Assembly: GCF_035984415.1 (NCBI RefSeq)
Contig: NZ_CP130720.1
Span: 5,146,001-5,210,000, forward strand
DNA length: 64,000 nucleotides
Source: Streptomyces sp. NBC_01296
Lineage (GTDB): Bacteria; Actinomycetota; Actinomycetes; Streptomycetales; Streptomycetaceae
Direction: 5' to 3'
Position numbers and translations under genes: made by a program. Below, piece after piece: positions 45,853 to 52,620 of this stretch. Position 1 is the first letter of the stretch; every line of letters starts with the position of its first letter. Below the pieces are notes generated by a model. It did not search any database, was not told the DNA's origin, and worked only from the letters and a program-made list of their open reading frames with translations.

Positions 45853-48393
45853 ATGGTGACGTTTGCGCAGGCGCAGGAGCGCGCCGAAGAGTGGATCAAC
45901 GGGGACGTGCCCGCGTACCAGCACCGTGAGGTGCGCGTACGGGAGTTCGGGCTCGGGTTCGTGGTGTGGGCGGAGGACCGTGCGGCCGGGCCGGTGTCCG
46001 GTGGCGGTCGGCAGCGGCTGGTCATCGCCCGGGACAGCGGTGAGGTGACGCTGTGGCCCGGGCTGCCGGTGGGTGAGGTGATCCGCCGGTACGAGGAGGA
46101 GTACGGGGCTGCGGCCGCGCCGGTGGCGGAGGCTTCGGTGCCGACGCCGCGGATCGACTCGGAGCAGACCTCGTTCATGCTGAGTCCGCCCGAGTGGCTG
46201 CAGGAGGCGGCGGACCGGGCGGGGATTCCTCCGGCGCCTGCGCCGGCAGCACCTGCCCCTGCCCCTGTGTCTGCTCCGGAGTATGCGGTTCCGGCTGCGC
46301 CGGCTCCCGTTCAGGCGTCCGCGCCCGAGCCGGTGGAGGCGGTGCCGCTGCGCCGCGAGGTGCCGTACGAGCCGACGGCCAACGACGGGGTGCCCGTCGG
46401 GGCCACGCCGTGGGCCGGGACCGATGTGAACCCGGGCGCGGACGACGTGTCCGTACCGCTGCCCGCGACGGTGTTCGCGCCGCCGTTGTCGGGCTCGGAC
46501 CTGGAGGACATGGCGCCGCCGTCCGGCGGGGCCTCGGAGGCGAAGACCACCCTGATGGCCGGGGGCAGCCAGCTCCCGAGGACGGCGATCGCGCCGGCGC
46601 TGCACCTCGGGGCCGACGCGGGCCCGGATTCCGGGTCCATCGCCGATGCGCCGACGAGCAAGGCCCAGGTCTCCCGGCCGGGCGCGCAGCCGGTGACGCC
46701 GCCCGCCCCGCCGGGGGCTCCCGGCGTTCCCGGTGCGCCGGGCGGCGCGCTCGACCATGCCGCGACGATGCTGGCCGGTCCGGCCGTGACGGGTCAGCCG
46801 GCGCCTCCGGGTCCGCCCGGTGCCCCCGGTGCTCCGGGTGCTCCCGGTGTGGGTCAGCCCCCGGCGCCTCCCGGTCCGCCCGGTGCTCCGGGTTCGCTGG
46901 GGCGTGGGCTGGACCATGCCGCGACGATGCTGGCCGGTCCCGCCGTGACGGGTCAGCCGGCGCCTCCGGGTCCGCCCGGGGCCCACGCGGCTCCGGGTGC
47001 TCCCGGTGTGGGTCAGCCCCCGGCGCCTCCCGGTCCGCCCGGTGCTCCGGGTTCGCTGGGGCGTGGGCTGGACCATGCCGCGACGATGCTGGCCGGTCCC
47101 GCCGTGACGGGTCAGCCCGCGCCTCCCGGTCCGCCCGGTGCTCCCGGTGCTCCCGGTGCCGGCCGGCCGCCGGCGCCTCCCGGCCCGCCCGGGGCCCCCG
47201 GCGGCCCGGCCCCTCAGGCCGCCACCATGCTCGCCGGTCCCGGCGTACCCCAGCCTCCCGGTCCGCCGGGGGCTCCCGGTGCGCCCGGGGGCGGGCTCGA
47301 CCATGCCGCGACGATGCTGGCCGGTCCGGCCGTGACGGGTCAGCCGCCCGCGCCTCCCGGCCCGCCCGGGCAGCCGCAGGGCGGTCCCGCGCCGCAGCCC
47401 CCGGCGCCCACCGGTGTGCCCACGGTCGGCCCGGGCTACCAGGCCGTGCTCCGCTACCGCGCGCCCGACGGCTCCGAGCAGCAGCTCATCCGGCGTTCCG
47501 CGCCGGGGACCCCGCACCCGGAGTGGCAGATCCTGCACGAGCTGCGGGCGATGAACGTGCCGCCGCAGCAGGTGCTGGAACTGCACACCGAGCTCGAGTC
47601 GTGCGAGCTGCCCGGCGGTTACTGCGCGCGGATGATCCGGGAGACCTGGCCGCAGGTCCGGATCACGAGCGTGGCCCCGTACGGCAAGGACCACGCGGGC
47701 CGTCAGCAGGGCATGCGGCATCTGCTGACCCATCAGGGCGAGCTGCACCAGGTGGCGGACGGCCCGGCGCGCCCCGCGCCGGTACGGGCGCCGCTGCAGC
47801 AGGTGCCGCTCCAGCCGGCGATCCCGCTGGACGCCATCGGCGCGGAGCTGGCCGGGGCGTTCGGTCCGCAAGGCGTGTTCCGCTTCGACCAGCGGGCGGT
47901 GTCCCGCCAGGGTGTGCCGGAGATCGTGGCGCAGACGCTGGTGTGGGCGGGTCTGCCGACGGACTTCGGTCCGTTCTTCTGGGCGCAGGCGGTGCCGGGC
48001 CAGCCGGTGCCGACGCTGGCGGAGCTGGCCGCGCAGCGGCAGGTGCAGCCGGCGCCGGACGCGGGCTCTTACCTGGTCGTGGGCAGCGACTTCGGCAAGG
48101 CGCTGTGCGTGCAGTACGGGACGGCGCACATAGTGGCGGTTCCGGTGGAGGCCGGTCCGGGCGGTGCGCCGGTGCCGCCGCAGTTCGTGAACTCGAGCCT
48201 GCCGCAGTTCGCGCGTTCGCTGGCGATGCTGGGTCACATGTGGCGGCTGCGCCAGCATCTGACGCCGGAGCAGGCAGGGCGCTGGACCGTCGATTTCCAG
48301 ACGAATCTGGCCGGGCTCGACAGTGCGGCGCTGGCGTCGCCGGAGAGCTGGTGGTCGGTGCTCCTGGAGCAGATGTGGGACGGATTGCTCTGA
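45853..48393 (+). CDS. Imm35-like, collagen-like, deaminase and SUKH-4 multidomain protein
   Basis: Protein of 846 residues with four regions. Residues ~1-80 resemble the YrhB/Imm35 immunity domain (FAQAQERAEEWINGDVPAYQ, ARDSGEVTLWPGLPVGEV). Residues ~90-535 are Pro/Ala-rich; from ~280 they are collagen-like Gly-Pro-Pro/Gly-Ala-Pro repeats broken by AATMLAGPAVTGQP units. Residues ~538-640 form an XOO_2897-type deaminase domain with zinc ligands H555-P-E557, C584 and C591 (ESCELPGGYCARM). Residues ~665-846 are a SUKH-4 immunity domain (RFDQRAVSRQGVPEIVAQTL, PFFWAQAVPGQPVPTLAELA, SWWSVLLEQMWDGLL). Start is ATG at 45853; longer starts are unlikely. No signal peptide or helix is present. It is co-transcribed with the WHH-SUKH-1 gene. 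Confidence 0.82.
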   Translation: MVTFAQAQERAEEWINGDVPAYQHREVRVREFGLGFVVWAEDRAAGPVSGGGRQRLVIARDSGEVTLWPGLPVGEVIRRYEEEYGAAAAPVAEASVPTPRIDSEQTSFMLSPPEWLQEAADRAGIPPAPAPAAPAPAPVSAPEYAVPAAPAPVQASAPEPVEAVPLRREVPYEPTANDGVPVGATPWAGTDVNPGADDVSVPLPATVFAPPLSGSDLEDMAPPSGGASEAKTTLMAGGSQLPRTAIAPALHLGADAGPDSGSIADAPTSKAQVSRPGAQPVTPPAPPGAPGVPGAPGGALDHAATMLAGPAVTGQPAPPGPPGAPGAPGAPGVGQPPAPPGPPGAPGSLGRGLDHAATMLAGPAVTGQPAPPGPPGAHAAPGAPGVGQPPAPPGPPGAPGSLGRGLDHAATMLAGPAVTGQPAPPGPPGAPGAPGAGRPPAPPGPPGAPGGPAPQAATMLAGPGVPQPPGPPGAPGAPGGGLDHAATMLAGPAVTGQPPAPPGPPGQPQGGPAPQPPAPTGVPTVGPGYQAVLRYRAPDGSEQQLIRRSAPGTPHPEWQILHELRAMNVPPQQVLELHTELESCELPGGYCARMIRETWPQVRITSVAPYGKDHAGRQQGMRHLLTHQGELHQVADGPARPAPVRAPLQQVPLQPAIPLDAIGAELAGAFGPQGVFRFDQRAVSRQGVPEIVAQTLVWAGLPTDFGPFFWAQAVPGQPVPTLAELAAQRQVQPAPDAGSYLVVGSDFGKALCVQYGTAHIVAVPVEAGPGGAPVPPQFVNSSLPQFARSLAMLGHMWRLRQHLTPEQAGRWTVDFQTNLAGLDSAALASPESWWSVLLEQMWDGLL
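46687..47412. repeat. Collagen-like tandem repeat tract
   Basis: Near-identical units begin at 46750, 46909, 47068 and 47296. The spacing is 159, 159 and 228 bases. Each encodes D-H-A-A-T-M-L-A-G-P-A-V-T-G-Q-P followed by a Gly-x-Pro-rich stretch. Two full 159-base units are nearly the same at the DNA level, so copy number could vary between strains. Confidence 0.8.
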
Positions 48394-48408
48394 TCGGATG
48401 ATCAGTTG

Positions 48409-48453
48409 AATGGCCGGGCCGGGACCCTCGTACAGGGTCTCGGCCCGGCCATT
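48409..48453 (+). terminator. Hairpin after the SUKH-4 gene
   Basis: 20-bp arms with one mismatch (48409-48428 and 48434-48453), five-base loop, 15 bases past the stop. Confidence 0.8.
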
Positions 48454-48516
48454 CCGGCTTCTGAGAGCAAATGGCGCATCCTTGACAGGAATCCCCCCGA
48501 GAGAGGCGCTTCCAGG

Positions 48517-49410
48517 ATGACTGCACCCATGTCACCTCACGGACCGGGTTTCGCGACCGTACGAGGTCGCGGCTACCGCACGGAAGAGGTCGACCGGTAT
48601 CTCGCCCGGCTCTCCGGCAGCCGGGACGAGGCGTGGGAGCGGGTGGCGCGGCTGACCGTCCTGGCGAAGCGGATGGAGGCGGAGGCGGGGCGGCTGCGCG
48701 GCGCGGTGGCGGAGCTGGCCCCGCAGACGTACGACGAGCTGAGCGAGCGGGCCCGGCGGATCCTGCTGCTGGTGGAGGAGGAGGCGGACGCCGTGCGCCG
48801 GGACGCGCAGGCCGACGCGCTGGACGCGACGGGCGCGGCCGAGGCGCACGCGGACCGGGTTGCGGAGTTGGCGCGGCAGGACGCGGAGGCGGTGCGCGAG
48901 CAGACGGAGGTCCGGGCGCGGCAGGGGCTGCTGCGGGCGGAGCGGGAGGCCGACGCGGTCCGGGCGGAGGCCAGGGACGATGCGGCGGAGTGGCGCTCGC
49001 AGGCGCAGACGGCGCTGGCGGAGATGCGGCACCGGTCGGACGCGCTGCTGGCGGACCGCGAGCAGGAGCACGGGGAGCGGTGGGACGCGGCGGACCGGGA
49101 GCTGGCGTCCCGGGAGGCCGATCTGGAGGCGCGCCTCGTGGAGCTGGAGCGGTACGCGGAGGGCCGGCTGGCGGAGGCGCGCCGCGGATACGCGGAGGCG
49201 GAGGAGTCGGCGCGGCACGGGCAGGAGGACGCGGAGGCGCGGGCCGCGGAACTGCTGGCGGAGGCCCGGGTGTGGGAGGAGCGGACCGGCCGTGAGACGG
49301 ACCGGATCCTGCGGGAGCACGCGGAGGCGCAGGACGAGATGCGGGCGCACATGAACCACGTGCGCTCGAGCCTTGCCGCCCTGACGGGCCGCGCCCCGGC
49401 GGAGGGCTGA
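48517..49410 (+). CDS. DivIVA/Scy-like coiled-coil protein
   Basis: Protein of 297 residues that is almost entirely alpha-helical coiled coil. The N-terminus (FATVRGRGYRTEEVDRYLAR) has the DivIVA-type membrane-proximal pattern R-G-Y-x-x-x-x-V-D-x-Y-L. The remainder is rich in Ala, Glu and Arg with heptads (e.g. ELSERARRILLLVEEEADAV, EADLEARLVELERYAEGRLA). Older Streptomyces annotations call such proteins cellulose-binding; the better-known relatives Scy, FilP and DivIVA organise hyphal-tip growth. Start chosen is ATG at 48517 with GAGAGG upstream. It follows the SUKH/deaminase operon after a terminator, so it is probably transcribed separately. Confidence 0.82.
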   Translation: MTAPMSPHGPGFATVRGRGYRTEEVDRYLARLSGSRDEAWERVARLTVLAKRMEAEAGRLRGAVAELAPQTYDELSERARRILLLVEEEADAVRRDAQADALDATGAAEAHADRVAELARQDAEAVREQTEVRARQGLLRAEREADAVRAEARDDAAEWRSQAQTALAEMRHRSDALLADREQEHGERWDAADRELASREADLEARLVELERYAEGRLAEARRGYAEAEESARHGQEDAEARAAELLAEARVWEERTGRETDRILREHAEAQDEMRAHMNHVRSSLAALTGRAPAEG

Positions 49411-49441
49411 CCCGGCGGGCGGATCCCGGGGCGGGGCGCCC

Positions 49442-49553
49442 GAGCCCTGAGCCCCGAGCCCTGAGCCCCGAGCCCCGAGCCCGGAGCCCGGAGCCCTGAG
49501 CCCGGAGCCCTGAACCCTGCGCCCTGCGCCCTGCGCCCTGCGTCCCGAGCCCG
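49442..49553. repeat. 7-bp tandem repeat array (16 units)
   Basis: Sixteen direct copies of a 7-base unit of the form GAGCCC(T/C/G), drifting to GCGCCCT near the right end, in the gap between the convergent DivIVA-like and CGNR genes. There are no spacers, so it is not CRISPR. It looks like a slippage-prone minisatellite. Confidence 0.85.
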
Positions 49554-49567
49554 GCCCCGCCGCCCGG

Positions 49568-50116
49568 TCAGGACTTGTGGCGGGCGTAGTAGCGGGCGAC
49601 CCTGGCGCGGTTGCCGCAGGTCGAGGCCACGCACCAGCGCCGCCTCGGGTGCGCCGGCAGGAACAGCAGGACGCAGTCGGCCCCCTCGCACTCCCGTACG
49701 TCCTGCACCCGGGGGTCCGTCAGGAGGTCGGCCGCCGCGTCCGCCAGCTGCGCCGCGAGTCGCCGGGCCGGGGTGCCCGTGCGGTGCGGGGCGACCGTCA
49801 GGCCGCTTTCCGGGGTCCAGGCGAGCGTGCGGTGGGCCGGGGCGGCCGCCGAGGCCTCGTTCAGCGCGCGCAGCGCACCGGCCGGGGGCTGCTCGCCGCG
49901 CCGCGCGGCCGCGAGCGCCGCGCCGGCCGCTTCCCGTACGGCGTGCACGGCCGCCACCTCCGCCGGGCCCGCCTTCCCGACCGGCCCGAGCCGGCCTTCC
50001 TGGACGGCCAGCCAGGCCGCGAGCCCCTCCGGGCCGGCGATCAGGTCGCCCGCGCCGGCGGGCCGGGTGTTGAGGAGGTCCAGGGCGAGGGGCTCACCGG
50101 TGAGCGGGAACGTCAT
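49568..50116 (-). CDS. CGNR zinc-finger regulator (ABATE domain)
   Basis: Protein of 182 residues. The N-terminal ABATE-type domain (TGEPLALDLLNTRPAGAGDL, GPEGLAAWLAVQEGRLG) is followed by the C-terminal zinc finger, with cysteines in VRECEGADCVLLFL and the defining CGNR motif in RRWCVASTCGNRARVARYYA. These are stress- or metabolite-linked DNA-binding proteins of actinobacteria. Start is ATG at 50116. It is divergent from an alpha/beta hydrolase across 81 bases that hold repeated CTAATGG/CCATTAG sites, which suggests that it controls itself and the hydrolase. Confidence 0.88.
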   Translation of the reverse strand: MTFPLTGEPLALDLLNTRPAGAGDLIAGPEGLAAWLAVQEGRLGPVGKAGPAEVAAVHAVREAAGAALAAARRGEQPPAGALRALNEASAAAPAHRTLAWTPESGLTVAPHRTGTPARRLAAQLADAAADLLTDPRVQDVRECEGADCVLLFLPAHPRRRWCVASTCGNRARVARYYARHKS

Positions 50117-50120
50117 GGGC

Positions 50121-50188
50121 CTAATGGTACGCGAAACGCTTGACCCATTAGAGATCTCCGGTGAGACTAATGGGAACCCAGCCATTGG
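50121..50188. promoter_or_regulatory. Repeated CTAATGG sites between CGNR regulator and hydrolase
   Basis: Four related heptamers occur in 68 bases: CTAATGG (50121), CCATTAG (50145), CTAATGG (50167) and CCATTGG (50182). They form two inverted pairs. The first flanks a likely promoter core; the last lies next to the hydrolase Shine-Dalgarno (GGAGG). They are candidate CGNR-protein binding sites. Confidence 0.55.
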
Positions 50189-50197
50189 AGGCATGTG

Positions 50198-51055
50198 ATG
50201 CAGCTCGTCCATCACCGCACCGCCGAGGTGCACGGGGTCCGCGTCGCCTACCGCGAGAGCGGTCCCGCCGACGGCCCGGTCCTGCTGCTCCTGCACGGTT
50301 TCCCCACCTCCTCGCACCAGTTCGCCCGGCTGATGGACGCGCTCGGCGACACCCCGTACCGGCTGATCGCCCCGGACTACCCCGGCTTCGGCCGCACCGA
50401 GGCCCCGGAGGGGTTCACGTACGGCTTCGACCGGCTCGCCGACATCGTGGAGGGCTTCACCGACGCCCTCGGGCTGGACCGTTTCGCGCTGTACGTCTTC
50501 GACTTCGGCGCCCCCGTCGGGCTGCGGCTCGCCGCGCGGCGGCCCGAACGGGTGACCGGCCTGATCGTGCAGAACGGCAACGCGTACGAGGAGGGACTCT
50601 CCGACGCGGCCCGCGAGTTCGCCGGACTGCGGCGGGACGTGCCGGGCCACGAGGAGCGGGTGCGGGGGCTGTTCACCCCGGAGGGCACCCGTTTCCAGTA
50701 CGAGACCGGCGTCGCCGACCCGAGCCTGATCTCCCCGGACGGCTGGACCCTCGACGTGCACTACCTCGGCCTGCCGGGGCGCGCCGACGCGCAGGCCGAC
50801 CTGGCCTTCGACTACGCGTCGAACTTCGCCCACTACCCAGCCTGGCAGGCCTGGCTGCGCGCCGCCCGGGTGCCGGTCCTGGTCGTCTGGGGCGCGGGGG
50901 ACCCGTTCTTCACCCCGGCGGGGGCGAAGGCGTACCTGCGCGATGCGCCGGACGCCGAGGTGCACGTCTTCGAGGGGGCGGGGCACTTCGCCCTGGAGAC
51001 CCACCTCGCGCAGATCGCCCCGCTGATCGGGGAGTTCCTCGCGAAGCTCCCGTGA
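50198..51055 (+). CDS. Alpha/beta hydrolase, epoxide hydrolase/dehalogenase-like
   Basis: Protein of 285 residues with the alpha/beta-hydrolase fold. The oxyanion-hole region is VLLLLHGFPTSSHQFARLMD. The nucleophile elbow reads YVFDFGAPVGLRLA with Asp instead of Ser, pointing to the epoxide hydrolase/haloalkane dehalogenase branch. The catalytic acid is in VVWGAGDPFFTPAGA and the His in FEGAGHFALETH. The middle cap region (~135-210) is typical. Start chosen is ATG at 50198, seven bases after GGAGG; GTG at 50195 is adjacent. It is divergent from the CGNR regulator. The substrate is unknown. Confidence 0.88.
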   Translation: MQLVHHRTAEVHGVRVAYRESGPADGPVLLLLHGFPTSSHQFARLMDALGDTPYRLIAPDYPGFGRTEAPEGFTYGFDRLADIVEGFTDALGLDRFALYVFDFGAPVGLRLAARRPERVTGLIVQNGNAYEEGLSDAAREFAGLRRDVPGHEERVRGLFTPEGTRFQYETGVADPSLISPDGWTLDVHYLGLPGRADAQADLAFDYASNFAHYPAWQAWLRAARVPVLVVWGAGDPFFTPAGAKAYLRDAPDAEVHVFEGAGHFALETHLAQIAPLIGEFLAKLP

Positions 51056-51070
51056 CCCGACCCGGGCGTA

Positions 51071-51931
51071 CTACCCCGCCGGCTGCCGAGCCGGAGCCGG
51101 AGCCGGGACCGGGGCCGCAGCCGCCGCGTGGCGGTACGGGTCGCTGCGCAGGCCGCGGGAGACGACCACCACCGTGAAGGCGGGAGGCGCGGCGGCCGGC
51201 AGCTGCGCCGTCAGGGTGCCCGTGGCCGGGGCGAACTCGGTGGCCAGGGCGGTGGAGTCGAGCTCCACCCGGGCTTCGGGGCCGAAGCCGCCGCCCTCCA
51301 CCACCAGGGCGGCGCCCTGCACCGCCACGCCCGTGATCACCGGATTCGCGCGGGTGGCCATCTTGTTCACCAGGTACGCCCCGGCCGGTGCGCCCGTCAG
51401 CGCCCAGATCTCGGCGGGGAGGTGGGGGAGCCCGCCGCCCACGTCGGAGAGGAAGAACAGCACCACGTAGAGCATCGTGACCGCGCTCAGCGCCACGTAC
51501 TGGAGGTCCACCAGGTCGGTGCGCCCGCTGTCGTTCGCGATCAGCTCGCGCAGCGGCCGCTTCCCGGAGTCCGTCGGCTTGGGGGCCGGTTTGGCCATGC
51601 TGCCGTTCTCCAGGCGGATGCCGACGACCGTCTTCGCCGCGATCAGGGCCACGTACGGGCCCCCGAGCAGCGGCAGGTACACGGTGGTCAAGGAGGACAG
51701 CGGGCCGTGCTCCCCGGCGAACCAGTCGGCGCCGCCGCCGGCCGTGAGCCCGTACGCGAGGATCGTGAGCAGGAGCCAGACCAGGATCACGGTCCAGGCC
51801 AGTGCCAGGGTGGTGGAGGTGGAGAGCCGGCCGTCGCGGCCGGTGACGAAGCCCGGACGGCGGCGCAGCCGCAGGCCGATCGGCCCGGCCACGGCGGCCA
51901 GTAAGGCCAGTGCGAAGAGTGCGGAAACCAT
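51071..51931 (-). CDS. Membrane protein with C-terminal beta domain, unknown function
   Basis: Protein of 286 residues that I cannot place in a named family. Hydrophobic helices lie at about 2-22 (SALFALALLAAVAGPIGLRL), 43-65 (ALAWTVILVWLLLTILAYGL), 85-105 and 150-165 (ALSAVTMLYVVLFFLSD). A region GLPHLPAEIWALTGAPAGAY follows. The last ~85 residues (ITGVAVQGAALVVEGGGFGP, ARVELDSTALATEFAPATGT, AFTVVVVSRGLRSDP) look like an IPT/TIG-like beta sandwich. A Pro/Ala-rich tail ends the protein. Start is ATG at 51931. It converges on the hydrolase gene. Confidence 0.75.
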   Translation of the reverse strand: MVSALFALALLAAVAGPIGLRLRRRPGFVTGRDGRLSTSTTLALAWTVILVWLLLTILAYGLTAGGGADWFAGEHGPLSSLTTVYLPLLGGPYVALIAAKTVVGIRLENGSMAKPAPKPTDSGKRPLRELIANDSGRTDLVDLQYVALSAVTMLYVVLFFLSDVGGGLPHLPAEIWALTGAPAGAYLVNKMATRANPVITGVAVQGAALVVEGGGFGPEARVELDSTALATEFAPATGTLTAQLPAAAPPAFTVVVVSRGLRSDPYRHAAAAAPVPAPAPARQPAG

Positions 51932-52051
51932 GTCGTCCCCCCGGAACGGATCTCGGATTCAGGACTCCGAGGTCTACTCCGTTGACCGGGGTCATGACAA
52001 GCGGACAAGCGGACAAGCGGGGGTGGGGTGCGCCGCGGGTCACCGGGGCGT

Positions 52052-52504
52052 CTACAAGGCCTCGATCTGGGGATGGGTCGGGGGACCGCAGGGGGCGACG
52101 TCGCAGACCCAGTCGCGGGTGTTGGGGGTCTGCACCACCACCACGCCGCCGCCGGTGCGACCGGTCTTGCCGGGGTGGCCCTTGCCCTGGCCGTGTTTGC
52201 CCTGGCCGTGCTTGCCCGGGTCGGTCTTGACGTCCGGCGGCGTGACCTCGGGGTTGATGACGAGGACGGGGCCCTGGCCGTCGGGCTCGCCGGCCGGGGG
52301 GAGGAGGGGATCGGTGCGTGCGCTGCAGGCCGGGTTCCCGGGTCCGTTGCAATCACCCGGTGCGGGGTCACCGTCGGCCGCGACGGTGTGCGTGGAGGCC
52401 GCAGTGGCGGCGAATGCCCCGGTGGGCAGCAGCACGGCTCCTGCAGCCAGGGCGGAGGAGGCGGCGAGGACGAGGAAACGCCGGGTCCGCAGGACGTGGG
52501 TCAT
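52052..52504 (-). CDS. Small secreted protein with Lys/Gly/His-rich repeat
   Basis: Protein of 150 residues with a signal peptide (RRFLVLAASSALAAGAVLLP, cleavage near AFA-ATA at about residue 33). The mature part has a paired-Cys region (GDCNGPGNPACSAR), a Pro-rich stretch, a basic repeat (GKHGQGKHGQGKGHPGKTG) and a C-terminal segment TRDWVCDVAPCGPPTHP with two more cysteines. Start ATG at 52504 follows AAGGAGAACTCCC. It was not recognised as any known family. The basic repeat could bind polyanions such as teichoic acid or DNA, which is inference. Confidence 0.75.
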   Translation of the reverse strand: MTHVLRTRRFLVLAASSALAAGAVLLPTGAFAATAASTHTVAADGDPAPGDCNGPGNPACSARTDPLLPPAGEPDGQGPVLVINPEVTPPDVKTDPGKHGQGKHGQGKGHPGKTGRTGGGVVVVQTPNTRDWVCDVAPCGPPTHPQIEAL

Positions 52505-52620
52505 GGGAGTTCTCCTTGAGGCGGTGGGGCGGAAGGGGTGTGAACCACCGGTCTCAAGTAGGCCCCGGCACCCGCGTCGCGTCAGGTCCCGCGATCCCGT
52601 GGCTTGACAGGCGCGTCTGC

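Noticed and set aside
49442..49553. CRISPR array
   Set aside because: The repeats are 7 bases long and contiguous, with no spacers and no cas genes.
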